DNA from: Paenibacillus sp. LHD-117 | Lineage (GTDB): Bacteria > Bacillota > Bacilli > Paenibacillales > Paenibacillaceae | Reading direction: 5' to 3' | Assembly (NCBI RefSeq): GCF_030929555.1 | Contig: NZ_JAVFVT010000029.1 | Location: 27,252-91,251, forward strand | DNA length: 64,000 nt | Shown: positions 50,403 to 60,037 of the stretch, piece after piece | How positions within the stretch are numbered: position 1 is the first letter of the stretch | Layout of the letters: the number at the start of each line of letters is the position of its first letter | Program-made: the position numbers and the translations under genes | The notes under the pieces: model-generated | The model's input: the letters and a program-made list of their open reading frames with translations, nothing else | What the model was told of the DNA's origin: nothing | Databases searched by the model: none

Positions 50403-52142
50403 ATGATAAAAGTCGATAACTTATCCTTCTCGTTCCCGCAAAAAGAACTATATAACAACATTTCATTTACGTTAGAAGAAGCACAACATTGCGCTTTTAT
50501 TGGAACAAGCGGCAGTGGGAAAAGCACGTTAATCGATATATTGATGGACCCGGAGAGATATCTTTATGATGGAAAATTAGAGATGGACCCCGATTGCACG
50601 ATTGGATACGTAAGTCAGTTCTCGGAACTAGACAACGCTAACGAAACAACCGTTTTTGAATATTTAGGAGAACCATTTATAAAGCTTCAAAATGAAATTC
50701 AATCGATTTGCACGGAAATGGAAACCTCAACAGATATAGAACCTTTACTGGAAAAGTATCAATTCGCTTTAGACGCATTGGATGCCATTGGTGGGGATGA
50801 TTTTGAAAGCAACATTCATAAGCAGCTAAATTCAGCAAACCTAATGAAACGAAGAGATAGTAAGGTAGCCGACCTGAGCGGCGGGGAATTCAAACTTATT
50901 CAAGTGATGAAGGAAATGTTTAATCGTCCCGACGTCATGATTATGGACGAACCGGATGTATTCCTAGACTTCGAAAACCTAAACGCTCTTAAAAAACTTA
51001 TTAATTCGTACAAAGGCATACTGCTGGTTGTTACGCACAACCGATATCTATTGAATCATTGTTTCAACAAAATTATACACCTTGAAAATACGGAGATCCA
51101 AGAGTTCGATGGGCGATATATCGAGTATAACTTCGCATTGCTTCAGACAAAAGTTGAGCTGCAGGAACTCGCAGTCGCTGAACAAGAAGAGATGGAGAGA
51201 AACGATACGATCATCAACAATCTTAGAGTGATCGCAACGTATAATTCGAACGCTTCACGAGGGAGAGCGTTAAAAGCTAGAGTCAGATTTCAAGAAAGAC
51301 TGGAAGCGCGTCGAATTAAAGCGCCATTCGTTGAAATTAAACAGCCGAATATCAGCTTTGGCATGGATAATGAAGGGGAAGACGTTATTGTTTTAAGCGT
51401 CCACCATTATAGCGTTGGCTTTGATGAGCTGCTGCTGGACAATGTTAATTTTGAGATAAAATCTACGGATAAAGTAGCTATTATCGGTGCCAACGGTACC
51501 GGGAAAACGACCTTGCTTCGAGATATTTTCCAAAATAATCATGCTTCCATTAAAATCAATGCTGATGCTAAAGTGGCTTACTTATCTCAGTCTCAAGGCG
51601 AAATGCTAAAGGACGCTAATACAATACTGGAAGAATTCATCGATGCAGGGTTTAAAACTTACGATGAGATCGGATCGTATCTGTCTAACTACGGCTTTGA
51701 AGGAGAAATCCTTGGTCAGAGGATAGAATCTCTATCCGGCGGAGAAAAAAATTTACTTCAACTAGCCAAGGTTTCGGCCAGCAAAGCAAACGTATTGCTT
51801 CTTGACGAACCAACAAGCCATTTGGACACCTATGCACAACTCGCGCTGGAGAAAGCCATTGAGCAATATAAAGGCTCGATTCTTATGATTTCCCATGACT
51901 TCTATTCGGTTGTGAATGGTATGGATTATGTATTGATTATTGACGAGAAGACGATTACAAAAATGTCGTTGCCGGAGTTTAGAGGGATGATTTATGCCAG
52001 TCATTTTGATGAAGACTATTTGGAAACGGAGCAACAGAAAAAATCAGTCGAAATGAAAATAGAATGGGCTTTAAAAGAAACGAATTTCGAGCTTGCAAAA
52101 GGATTGCTTGATGAGTTGGAAGAGCTGATTAAACGGCTTTAA
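50403..52142 (+). CDS. ABC-F family ATPase
   Basis: A 579-residue protein with two ABC ATPase domains and no membrane part: Walker A GTSGSGKST (first) and GANGTGKTT (second), signatures LSGGEFKLIQ and LSGGEKNLLQ, Walker B MIMDEPDVFLD and LLLDEPTSHLD. The linker between domains is helical (about 235-305). ABC-F proteins act on the ribosome at the E site; some displace antibiotics, others aid translation. Which applies here cannot be told. The gene is AT-richer than its upstream neighbours and begins an accessory block. AAAGG precedes the ATG. Confidence 0.9.
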   Translation: MIKVDNLSFSFPQKELYNNISFTLEEAQHCAFIGTSGSGKSTLIDILMDPERYLYDGKLEMDPDCTIGYVSQFSELDNANETTVFEYLGEPFIKLQNEIQSICTEMETSTDIEPLLEKYQFALDALDAIGGDDFESNIHKQLNSANLMKRRDSKVADLSGGEFKLIQVMKEMFNRPDVMIMDEPDVFLDFENLNALKKLINSYKGILLVVTHNRYLLNHCFNKIIHLENTEIQEFDGRYIEYNFALLQTKVELQELAVAEQEEMERNDTIINNLRVIATYNSNASRGRALKARVRFQERLEARRIKAPFVEIKQPNISFGMDNEGEDVIVLSVHHYSVGFDELLLDNVNFEIKSTDKVAIIGANGTGKTTLLRDIFQNNHASIKINADAKVAYLSQSQGEMLKDANTILEEFIDAGFKTYDEIGSYLSNYGFEGEILGQRIESLSGGEKNLLQLAKVSASKANVLLLDEPTSHLDTYAQLALEKAIEQYKGSILMISHDFYSVVNGMDYVLIIDEKTITKMSLPEFRGMIYASHFDEDYLETEQQKKSVEMKIEWALKETNFELAKGLLDELEELIKRL

Positions 52143-52200
52143 ATGACGAGTTCAGCAATAAAGCATGATGATCGCGGAAAAATATAAATGCAGTAACCCA

Positions 52201-52234
52201 AACAAACCACTCCAGTCCCGGAAGTGGTTTGTTT
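52201..52234 (+). terminator. Terminator-like hairpin after the ABC-F gene
   Basis: AACAAACCACT and AGTGGTTTGTT form a perfect 11-pair stem; the following T run is short. Confidence 0.7.
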
Positions 52235-52314
52235 GAATTGCCCATTCCCCCAATTATAGGCAGTTTGGTGATACAATAACGGGACAAGATTACGGCGAGT
52301 ATGGAGGGATGCGC

Positions 52315-53148
52315 ATGGAAAATCATCCGAATCGAAACAAAGAGCAAGAACATGAGAATGACCACCCGTATGGGGACGAGGAGTGGGACTTTGAGTCGGA
52401 AGAGGAGGACGACGACGGGGGTTCATCAGCCAACCGACGGAAGTGGATCCGAAATACGATTATATTCCTGCTCGTGGCCGCTCTAGTCGGAAATATATTG
52501 GCCTTCTGGCCGCAAATCTACAACATGAAGACGATCCCCCTCTTGTTCGGATCGAAGGAATTATCCAGCCAAGCTGAAATCCAAAGCTATAAAGGAGCGG
52601 TTGTTACAGTCAGCACGGACAACGGCAAGGGCACCGGGTTCCACATAGACGGCGGCTACATTGTGACCAACTATCACGTCATCGAAGATAACGGCTATAT
52701 TATAGTGAAATTCCCGGAGCAAAGTCAGAGTTATAAAGCGGAGCTGTCGGGCAGTGATCCCGATCTGGATATCGCCATACTGAAGGCGGACATCGGGGAT
52801 CAACGGCTGCCGTTTATTAAAGTCGAGCGAGACGACAAGCCGTGGAAGCCTGATGAACAAATCTATGTGATCGGCAATCCGCTTCAATTCACGCAAATCG
52901 CCATCGAAGGCGCTATTATCGGCTTGGTCCCGATTCAAGGACGTCAGACGCCAGTCATGGCTCTTGATGCGCCGGTCTATAACGGCAATAGCGGCTCTCC
53001 CGTCATTAACAAGCATGGCAAAGCCATCGCCGTTGTATTCGCCACTGCCGATGTTCAACATCAAGATCAAACGATAGAGGCCGGTTTGGCCGTACCGATT
53101 GCCGACATGGAGACCCTGCTGCGAACTTCGCTGCCGCCAGTAGAATAG
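52315..53148 (+). CDS. Membrane-anchored trypsin-like serine protease
   Basis: A 277-residue protein with a very acidic cytosolic N-terminus (about 1-40), one transmembrane segment (about 46-66) and an extracellular trypsin-like domain with the triad His121 (TNYHVIE), Asp152 (DLDIAIL) and Ser226 (NGNSGSP). There is no PDZ domain, unlike HtrA at 28427. Such minimal anchored proteases occur in quality control and signalling; the substrate is unknown. The ATG at 52315 is 6 bases after GGAGGG; the ATG at 52309 abuts that box. Confidence 0.88.
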   Translation: MENHPNRNKEQEHENDHPYGDEEWDFESEEEDDDGGSSANRRKWIRNTIIFLLVAALVGNILAFWPQIYNMKTIPLLFGSKELSSQAEIQSYKGAVVTVSTDNGKGTGFHIDGGYIVTNYHVIEDNGYIIVKFPEQSQSYKAELSGSDPDLDIAILKADIGDQRLPFIKVERDDKPWKPDEQIYVIGNPLQFTQIAIEGAIIGLVPIQGRQTPVMALDAPVYNGNSGSPVINKHGKAIAVVFATADVQHQDQTIEAGLAVPIADMETLLRTSLPPVE

Positions 53149-53238
53149 GAACTTATATATTTTCGACAAATTAAGTTATTGATATATCGCCCCAAGGAAA
53201 TATTATGAAAAAATGCTTTAATAAAGGAGTTGTGTCAA

Positions 53239-53907
53239 ATGAATAAGAATAAAAGTACAGAAATGAAACGCTCTTCAAAAGCAGAAAACATTCTACCACA
53301 GATCAATAGTAAAACGAAGCTAGGCGACTTACGAAAAATCGCGAAGGACATTAAAATAGATCACGAACTAGCTATGGAACTTTGGTCAATCGAAGAGTTT
53401 TTGCCCAGACTATTGGCATTCTTAATTATGGACAAAAAACTTCTTTCAGAAGATGTGCTAAATAAGCTTGATAAGGATATGCAGATTCACACATTTGATG
53501 AGCGAAATAACTTAATGGATTGGTTAATGGCTAATCAGCTCACCAAAGATAAGAAGACAATTGCATGGATGGAGTCATGGGAAAATAGTCCGTCTGCTCT
53601 TCAAAGGCGAGCCTTCTGGTATTATAAAGCGCGATTGAGATGGACTGGACAAACACCGCCTGATAACACCGAAGACTTACTATCTGCAATTGAAGCTAAT
53701 ATTACGCAGGAAGAACCGGAAGTTCAATGGGCTATGAATTTCACCGCAGGCTGGATAGGCGTTTATGATCAAAAGAATCGATCACGTTGCATTAAACTTG
53801 GTGAGAAAACGGGTCTTTATAAAGATGAAATGGTATCAAAGAACTGTACTCCCAATTATTTGCCGGAGTTCATTGCGATTGAAGTTAACAAACGAAATAA
53901 TAATTAG
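53239..53907 (+). CDS. DNA alkylation repair protein (AlkD-like)
   Basis: A 222-residue all-helical protein of the AlkC/AlkD HEAT-repeat type: FDERNNLMDWLMANQLT, then MESWENSPSALQRRAFWYYK and EVQWAMNFTAGWIG match the family pattern, which includes Trp and Arg residues for binding damaged bases. AlkD removes bulky and positively charged alkylated bases. AAAGGAG precedes the ATG at 53239. It stands alone and ends in a terminator. Confidence 0.8.
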   Translation: MNKNKSTEMKRSSKAENILPQINSKTKLGDLRKIAKDIKIDHELAMELWSIEEFLPRLLAFLIMDKKLLSEDVLNKLDKDMQIHTFDERNNLMDWLMANQLTKDKKTIAWMESWENSPSALQRRAFWYYKARLRWTGQTPPDNTEDLLSAIEANITQEEPEVQWAMNFTAGWIGVYDQKNRSRCIKLGEKTGLYKDEMVSKNCTPNYLPEFIAIEVNKRNNN

Positions 53908-53914
53908 TTACCCC

Positions 53915-53947
53915 AAGGATCTGAAAGTAAGCTTCCAGATCCTTTTT
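53915..53947 (+). terminator. Rho-independent terminator after the AlkD-like gene
   Basis: AGGATCTG (53916-53923) pairs with CAGATCCT (53936-53943), then TTTTT. Confidence 0.88.
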
Positions 53948-54132
53948 GCTTAAAGAATTTCGCCTTTAGAATGATATGCTGAACCGAATCACAAATAACG
54001 CAAATTTTTTTTTGGGTGAAAAGAATCGAAACGATCTCCCCTAGTCGCAAGCTCCCATAGAACGGGCAGGATAACGTGGGTGATAAATGTAAAGCATGTT
54101 TTTTTCAAGCCGGCGGCATCCAATAGAAGGTG

Positions 54133-54231
54133 TTGACAAACAAATATTTACCAAGTAATTTAGAAGCTAAGTTAAAGGCAATGTAACCGAAGGGTTCAAC
54201 CTCGCTGTGTTCAGGGGTTGGGCCTTTTTTA
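54133..54231 (+). promoter_or_regulatory. Second copy of the promoter/start-stop/attenuator cassette
   Basis: TTGACA (54133-54138), 17 bases, TAATTT (54156-54161), AAAGGCAATGTAACC with ATG-TAA at 54181-54186, AACCGAAGGGTT, and the terminator GGGTTCAACC/GGTTGGGCC-TTTTTT (54192-54230). Element order and spacing match 44876-44974 almost exactly. The next gene is a carbohydrate-binding protein, not an obvious resistance gene, so a former target may have been lost or the signal differs. Confidence 0.65.
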
Positions 54232-54334
54232 TTTAACTGGTTGGGCAGCCTGGGAACGGCGTAGGAGAAACGCCAAGGGTACCGAATATCGGGACGGGTC
54301 GATTGAGATCAATGTAAAGGGGTTGCGCAGATTC

Positions 54335-54649
54335 ATGCCAGTAAAGGGAGCTAAAGGGGTAAAGTTCGTTTTTATCGCCGAAGATCACGTTCAAAGCGTT
54401 TCGGTGGCGGGAACCTTTAATAGCTGGAACCATCAAGCCGATTACATGCAACAAAAGGGAGAGCACTGCTGGGAGCTGGAACGAAGCATTACGAAAGGCA
54501 GGCATTTGTATAAGTTTGTAGTTAATGGCGTGGAGTGGATCGTGGATCCGCAAAATCCGAATATATCTGAAGATGGGCAGAATAACTCAGCGATGACTGT
54601 TACGGAAAACGGAGAAGTTATCATACGAACAACCGGCATCACCGCATAA
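54335..54649 (+). CDS. Small CBM48/AMPK-type glycogen-binding protein
   Basis: A 104-residue protein consisting almost only of a CBM48/AMPK1-type carbohydrate-binding module: VKFVFIAEDHVQSVSVAGTF, then NSWN, and GRHLYKFVVNGVEWIVDP. The start is uncertain: the ATG at 54335 fits the domain, but AAAGGGG is 13 bases away, and the frame is open back into the terminator at 54218. A GH13-like gene follows after 12 bases; in many amylases the two parts are one chain, so they may work together. Confidence 0.7.
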   Translation: MPVKGAKGVKFVFIAEDHVQSVSVAGTFNSWNHQADYMQQKGEHCWELERSITKGRHLYKFVVNGVEWIVDPQNPNISEDGQNNSAMTVTENGEVIIRTTGITA

Positions 54650-54661
54650 AACCCCGGATTT

Positions 54662-55966
54662 ATGTACGAAAACTATTCGGCCCTAGAGAGTCCCGAATGG
54701 ATCAGAAAAGCGGTCATTTACCAGCTTCACCTCAGGGCATTCCATGAAAACGGCTTTACTGGACTTGCGCAGAAGATCGGTTACTTTAAACAACTTGGAG
54801 TGAACGTGCTGTGGATCATGCCTTTTGGGCAGGTCGGACAACAAAAGAGGATTGGTAAATATGGCGATCCTTACGCCGTAAAAGATTATTACTCCATCGA
54901 TCCATCCTTCGGAACGGCTGAGGAGTTAAAGGCTATGATTAACGAAGCGCATGCCAATGGCATTAGAGTCATCATGGATTGGGTCATGAACCGGGGAAGC
55001 GTTGATCATATTTTGACGGAGACGCATCCCGAATATTTTACGCGAAACGAGAACAATGAGGTTTATTATGAGGTTCCGAACAGGGATTATTTTGCGGGGC
55101 TCAATTTTGATCATCCTGACCTAAGACGTTATATCAAAAAAGCGATGAACGATTGGCTCACCGAGTTTCATTTCGATGGATTTCGCTTGGATGATTCGGA
55201 TATTACGCCATTAGATTTTTTAACCGAAATCAGGAATGAACTCCAACAGGACGGACGGGATGTTGTTCTTATTTCACAGGCCTATGACGAGTACCATCAT
55301 GTGGATTCCTGCGATTTGACTTATGATGGCAGTCTGAGATTAATGATCAAAGATGTGGCGGAGGGAGCTTTATCGCAGAAGGGTGTAATGGAGATTTATA
55401 ATTCTTATACATACAGCTTTCCGAGAGGTTCGTTAAGAATGAGATGGCTGGAAGAGAAGGAGCTTTCAAGGGTTGCCGAGTATCTTGGGCCACAATTAGC
55501 TAAGCCTGCGGCTACCCTATTATTGACCGTTGAGGGCGTTCCTTTCATTATGATGGGGCAGGAATTCAACGAGAGAACGTTTAACACTTGGAAATCATTG
55601 TTTGATGAATACCAGTTAGATTGGGCTCAATTTGATCAAGACCTGTTTGATCACTATCGATTTTTAATTCGATTGAGAACGGAACACGCTGCATTTTGGG
55701 ATGGAGAGCTCACCTTTATCAAGAACAAAGAAGATAAAGTGCTGTCATACATCAGGAAAAGTAAGGAAGAGGAGTTTCTCGTAATTGTAAGCTTCTCAGA
55801 GGCCCCGCTTGTTCTCAGGTTTGAGGAGAAGGGTATCGCAGATCGAATCGCCGGAGCGGCTAAACAGGTAGTATACCGTTCCGGGGATTTTAATTCCGGG
55901 AATGAGTATCATACGCCTGACTGGCGAATTCAACCGTATGAAAGCCTGATTTATCGGATCCAATAA
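54662..55966 (+). CDS. GH13 alpha-amylase-like protein with altered catalytic residues
   Basis: A 434-residue cytosolic protein with the alpha-amylase barrel (AVIYQLHLRAFHENG, then LGVNVLWIMPF) and C-terminal beta domain. Of the four conserved regions, region I reads DWVMNR (106-111) for DxVxNH, region II keeps FDGFRLD (Asp177 nucleophile), region III has Gln206 (LISQAYD) in place of the acid/base Glu, and region IV reads LEEKELSR, with Lys266-Glu267 in place of His-Asp. Standard glycoside hydrolysis therefore seems unlikely. It may be a binding or regulatory pseudoenzyme. It forms a pair with the CBM48 gene. Confidence 0.85.
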   Translation: MYENYSALESPEWIRKAVIYQLHLRAFHENGFTGLAQKIGYFKQLGVNVLWIMPFGQVGQQKRIGKYGDPYAVKDYYSIDPSFGTAEELKAMINEAHANGIRVIMDWVMNRGSVDHILTETHPEYFTRNENNEVYYEVPNRDYFAGLNFDHPDLRRYIKKAMNDWLTEFHFDGFRLDDSDITPLDFLTEIRNELQQDGRDVVLISQAYDEYHHVDSCDLTYDGSLRLMIKDVAEGALSQKGVMEIYNSYTYSFPRGSLRMRWLEEKELSRVAEYLGPQLAKPAATLLLTVEGVPFIMMGQEFNERTFNTWKSLFDEYQLDWAQFDQDLFDHYRFLIRLRTEHAAFWDGELTFIKNKEDKVLSYIRKSKEEEFLVIVSFSEAPLVLRFEEKGIADRIAGAAKQVVYRSGDFNSGNEYHTPDWRIQPYESLIYRIQ

Positions 55967-56109
55967 ATTCAGCCAATGGACACGACTCCTCAGGGATACG
56001 ATTTTAGAGAATTTTTCGAATTGCTTTCGAGGGACTTTAGACTCCTCCTTTAGAATAAGGTTGTAGGCAAGAGAGAGAGACTATACAACCTTAAAGGAGA
56101 GAGTGAGAT

Positions 56110-57081
56110 ATGAAAAAGAAAAGTAAATTCATCATGATCGGCGCGGCGGTTGGTGCCATGACGTTATTTACGGCGACGGCTTTCGCGTATAGTCCGAACA
56201 CGGAAGGTTACGATGCGTTCAAAGCGGTGCTTAATGCGAACCATACGTCGGGGGCCGCCCTCGATAGCGCGACGGTCAACGGAAACTTCAGTGTGACGGT
56301 TGACGGCCAGACGGTGCTGAAGGCGGACGGCTTGGCGAAGATGGGGGAAGCGGGCGGCGAGCACAACGTCAGCGGAGACCTCGACTTCACGCTGATGGGT
56401 GTCGAACGACAAGCCAGCCTATATAGCAGTGGCGACGACAAGGTCTATCTCGTAGACCGGACGCATGATTTGCATTACCAGGTAATCAACTTGGACGAAG
56501 AACACGCCGGCGAACAGCGCGATTGGTCGGATAAGGAGGAGTTCCAGGATCGCCCGATGAACAAAGCGGAAGAAGCGCTCCTCGATTTCATGGTCGGCGA
56601 CCTGAAGGACAACTTCAGCGTGGTGAACCAGGCGGACGGCTCGAAGACGATTACGGTCGACATTAGCAAGGAGGACATTCCGCTCCCGATACGTTTACTC
56701 ATGGACGCGGCATCGGCTGAGGAACGGGTCGGGCGCGCTCATGCGCCGGAAGCGCATGCGGAGTGGGAGCAACTCAAACAGCTTCCTTTCTTCCAAGGAC
56801 TTGAGGGAATCGACCTGGAAGCGCAATTGCCGGAGTTGACGGAAGACGTTGCCATTGAACATGTGCGGCTGCAAATGACGGTCGATGCGAATAACGAGGT
56901 GCAGGGCGTGCAAGGCGAGCTTGAAGTGAGCGGCAAAGATAAGGCGGGCGTCACCCACCGCGTGGAACTGGAAGGCGCAGGCGACCTTAGCGGCATCAAT
57001 GCCACGACGCCGGATGCGTATGACCCTGCCGGCAAGTCCGTGGAAATGATCGACGCGGCAAAGCTCGACGACAGCAACTAA
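56110..57081 (+). CDS. Secreted hypothetical protein near an ABC transporter
   Basis: A 323-residue protein with a clear signal peptide (MKKKSKFIMIGAAVGAM, cleavage likely after TAFA near residue 26). The mature part has no motif I recognise; it reads as beta-rich (DSATVNGNFSVTVDGQTVL) and acidic. It begins a run of genes with an ABC transporter and a two-component system. AAAGGAG precedes the ATG. Direct CTTTAGA repeats at 56035 and 56048 could bind the response regulator, but this is weak evidence. Confidence 0.75.
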   Translation: MKKKSKFIMIGAAVGAMTLFTATAFAYSPNTEGYDAFKAVLNANHTSGAALDSATVNGNFSVTVDGQTVLKADGLAKMGEAGGEHNVSGDLDFTLMGVERQASLYSSGDDKVYLVDRTHDLHYQVINLDEEHAGEQRDWSDKEEFQDRPMNKAEEALLDFMVGDLKDNFSVVNQADGSKTITVDISKEDIPLPIRLLMDAASAEERVGRAHAPEAHAEWEQLKQLPFFQGLEGIDLEAQLPELTEDVAIEHVRLQMTVDANNEVQGVQGELEVSGKDKAGVTHRVELEGAGDLSGINATTPDAYDPAGKSVEMIDAAKLDDSN

Positions 57082-57109
57082 CATATTCCGCCTCGGGAGG
57101 ACCACACTT

Positions 57110-57832
57110 ATGTTCGAAGTGAACGATCTGACGAAGGTCTACCCCGGCGGTCGCGGCATCCAAGGGCTGAACCTCACCGTGCATGCCGGTGAGGTTGTCG
57201 CCTTATTGGGACCGAACGGCGCCGGGAAGACGACGGCGCTGCAGGCGATGGCCGGCTGGGTCGGGACAGACCGCGGGGAAGCGTGCTGGAACGGAGCCTC
57301 GGTCGCCGACCGGCCTGATTTGACGAGGCCGCACATGGGCTTAATGATCGGAGAGCCGTCCCCGTACCTCTATCTCACGGGATATGACTATTTGAGGTGC
57401 TACCATAAGCTATACCCGGGTGTCGACGAAGCGCGCATCCGGCAGACGCTGGAGCTCGTGGGCATGACGAAGCACTGGAACCTGAAGATCAAGAAGTACT
57501 CCACCGGCATGAAGCAGCGGCTCGAGCTGGCCAGCGTACTGCTCCACCGGCCCAAGCTGCTGCTGCTCGATGAGCCCTTCTCGGGCATGGACATCGAGGG
57601 CAGGCGGGAGATTGCGTTGATACTGCGCGGCCTCGTGGCCGACACGGGAATGAGCGTCATCGTGTCGTCGCATCAGGTGCATGACATTGAGGACTGGATC
57701 ACGCATGCTTGCATCGTTTACGAGGGACGGCATGTCCATACGGCGGGCATTGTGCAGATCCGGGAGTCGTTTACCGGTGTGGAGGATTATTATTTGCATC
57801 ATCTCGCACAGGAAAGGAGCGGGGCCGTATGA
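57110..57832 (+). CDS. ABC transporter ATP-binding protein
   Basis: A 240-residue ABC ATPase: Walker A GPNGAGKTT (about 34-42), signature YSTGMKQRLELA, Walker B LLLLDEPFSGMD and the H-loop SSHQ. The type is that of drug or peptide export and self-resistance ATPases. GGGAGG precedes the ATG. The permease gene follows with a 4-base overlap, then the two-component system. Confidence 0.92.
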   Translation: MFEVNDLTKVYPGGRGIQGLNLTVHAGEVVALLGPNGAGKTTALQAMAGWVGTDRGEACWNGASVADRPDLTRPHMGLMIGEPSPYLYLTGYDYLRCYHKLYPGVDEARIRQTLELVGMTKHWNLKIKKYSTGMKQRLELASVLLHRPKLLLLDEPFSGMDIEGRREIALILRGLVADTGMSVIVSSHQVHDIEDWITHACIVYEGRHVHTAGIVQIRESFTGVEDYYLHHLAQERSGAV

Positions 57833-58551
57833 TCGCGCAGATGAACTACCTCACCGCAGAGGAGCTGCGCAAGCTGTTCCGCGGAGGCAAGCTGAAGGTT
57901 CTGCTGCTGCTCTCCTTCATCATTGGCGTTCTCTTCGTCTTTATCGGAGACCGTCTTGGACTGGGCGACAACCTGCCGCTGACGGCAATCGAGCTGCTGC
58001 TCGCGGTCGTGCTCCCTTTTCTCATGGTGGCGCTCGGCAGCGATCTTATGGTCGGCGAATGCAAGGGGATGATCAAGCATGCGCTGAAGCTGCCGATCAG
58101 CCGAGAGTTTCTCTTCATGGGGAAATTGTTCGCGGGGTGGGCGGCCGGTACTTTAATCGTCCTATGTATGTTCGTGCCGACATTCATTGGAGGCTTCATT
58201 GTTCACGGCGTGCCTGCGGCGTCCACGCTTGGAGCGGGTATGGCGGAGCTTGGCGGCGCGATCCTGTTCAGCGGCTTGTTGCTCGTATTGGCGAACAGCG
58301 TATCCCTATGGGTGGGGAGCAGCGGTGTTGGGCTGGTCGTGAGCGTCGTGCTGTGGATGGGGATGAGCGTCGTCGGATTTCTCGAGCCGCAGCTGAATCG
58401 ATTCTTCGTCACGGACTATGCCGATTGGCTGCAGCCGCTGCTGTACGGGGGGGATGCTGGTATGACCGTTTCGACGTTGCTATTTATGACAGCCTACTAT
58501 ATCATTGGCACTATATTGGGCTTGCTAGCCTTCCAAAGAAAAGAGTTCTGA
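57829..58551 (+). CDS. ABC transporter permease
   Basis: A 240-residue protein with six hydrophobic segments, of the ABC-2 type (MIAQMNYLTAEELRKLFRGG start, then LLLLSFIIGVLFVFIG). It overlaps the ATPase stop codon (ATGA). Substrate unknown; the association with a sensor kinase suggests an envelope-active compound. Confidence 0.88.
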   Translation: MIAQMNYLTAEELRKLFRGGKLKVLLLLSFIIGVLFVFIGDRLGLGDNLPLTAIELLLAVVLPFLMVALGSDLMVGECKGMIKHALKLPISREFLFMGKLFAGWAAGTLIVLCMFVPTFIGGFIVHGVPAASTLGAGMAELGGAILFSGLLLVLANSVSLWVGSSGVGLVVSVVLWMGMSVVGFLEPQLNRFFVTDYADWLQPLLYGGDAGMTVSTLLFMTAYYIIGTILGLLAFQRKEF

Positions 58552-58554
58552 CGT

Positions 58555-60036
58555 ATGTCGATTCGATTGAAACTTATTTTCACGTATTTATTGGGCACAT
58601 TACTGACGGCGATTATTGTGACGATGACCGGAATCGGACTCGTTACGGCGGTCCTCTCGTATCTCGCAAGCGGTATCGTGAAGGATCAGTCCCCGCATGA
58701 AGCGTTCTCTCGCAGCATCGATCTGTTCGTGGACCTGCGCTATGCGGAGCGGTACGCGCCGGAGGAGCTGACCTCCCCCGCGTTCGCGGCCTCCATTGGG
58801 GATCGGCTGCAGCCGTTCGGGGGCTTCCTTGTCGTCCGGCAAGGGGAGCGCTGGGAAAGCTACGGCGCGCTTAGCGAAGGGGAAGCGTTCCTGGAGCAGC
58901 TGCGGCAGGATGTGGCCACGGCTGGGCCGGACGAAGACGGCATGTTCGTCGTGAGCGCGTGGGAGGAACGCGACTTGCTTTCGGTGGCCTACAATTTCCC
59001 TGGGATCGACGATCCTTTGACGTATTATCTGGTCGCCGATATGACGGATGCAGGGTCCAAGACGAACCGATTCGAGCTATTCGTGCTACTCGGCATCGCG
59101 ATTCTAGTCGGCATTATTCTGCTACCGCTGCTCTGGATTACGACGCGGGATATCGTAAGGCCGCTGCGACAGCTCGAACAGGGCTCCCGGCGCATTGCGG
59201 AAGGGGACCTTAACTTCCGTCTGGAATCCAGGGTGCGCAACGAAGTGGGAAGCGTCATCCGCTCGTATGAGAAGATGCGCAGCGAGCTGCAGCGATCGAT
59301 CGAAGCTCAGCTGGCTTTGGAGGATAACCGCAAGGAGCTGATCTCGAATATTTCGCATGATCTGAAGACGCCGCTGACCTCGATCAAGGGTTATGTGGAG
59401 GGGATTCGGGTAGGCATCGCGGACGATCCGGAGAAGCTGAAGAAGTATATCGACGTGATCTATGCGAAGGCGCTCGATATGGACCGGATGATCGACGATC
59501 TGTTCCTCTTGTCGAAGCTGGATCTCGAGCAAGAGCGTTTCTACCTGGAGACGGTGCCGTTGGAGCCGTTCTATCGGCAGACGATGAGCGAGCTGCAAAT
59601 GGAGTGCGAACGCGCGGGCGTGCGGCTGACGGGCGAATATGAGGCGGGGCCGGACGATGTTGTGACGATGGATGTCCAGAAGATGAGGCGCGTCATGCTG
59701 AACCTCGTCGGCAACTCGGTGAAATTCATGGATAAGACGGAACCCCATATCCACGTTTACTTCGGGCGGCAGTCGGACGATTGGGTATTCGCGGTTACGG
59801 ATAACGGACCCGGGATGGGGCCGGCCGAGCTGGAACGGATCTTCGATCGATTCTATCGCGCGGATGCGTTCCGGAATCAGAACGTGGCCGGCTCCGGGTT
59901 AGGCCTTGCCATCGTGAAGCAGATTATCGCGAATCATGGCGGAACGATCCATGCGAGAAGCGAACCGGGACAGTCCATGACGGTGATGATTAGCATTCCG
60001 ATGAAACGGGATAGCATTGATGCGGGGAGAGCGTGA
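58555..60036 (+). CDS. Sensor histidine kinase
   Basis: A 493-residue kinase with two transmembrane segments (about 10-34 and 165-190) around an extracellular domain of about 130 residues, then HAMP (about 190-245), HisKA with ISHDLKTP (His268) and HATPase_c with DNGPGMG and GSGLGLAI. The size of the extracellular domain argues against the small intramembrane-sensing kinases of bacitracin systems. It starts 3 bases after the permease gene and pairs with the regulator that follows. Confidence 0.93.
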   Translation: MSIRLKLIFTYLLGTLLTAIIVTMTGIGLVTAVLSYLASGIVKDQSPHEAFSRSIDLFVDLRYAERYAPEELTSPAFAASIGDRLQPFGGFLVVRQGERWESYGALSEGEAFLEQLRQDVATAGPDEDGMFVVSAWEERDLLSVAYNFPGIDDPLTYYLVADMTDAGSKTNRFELFVLLGIAILVGIILLPLLWITTRDIVRPLRQLEQGSRRIAEGDLNFRLESRVRNEVGSVIRSYEKMRSELQRSIEAQLALEDNRKELISNISHDLKTPLTSIKGYVEGIRVGIADDPEKLKKYIDVIYAKALDMDRMIDDLFLLSKLDLEQERFYLETVPLEPFYRQTMSELQMECERAGVRLTGEYEAGPDDVVTMDVQKMRRVMLNLVGNSVKFMDKTEPHIHVYFGRQSDDWVFAVTDNGPGMGPAELERIFDRFYRADAFRNQNVAGSGLGLAIVKQIIANHGGTIHARSEPGQSMTVMISIPMKRDSIDAGRA

Positions 60037-60037
60037 G

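Noticed and set aside
54218..54334. Upstream extension of the CBM48 protein
   Set aside because: The extra 39 codons begin inside the attenuator terminator and do not belong to the domain.
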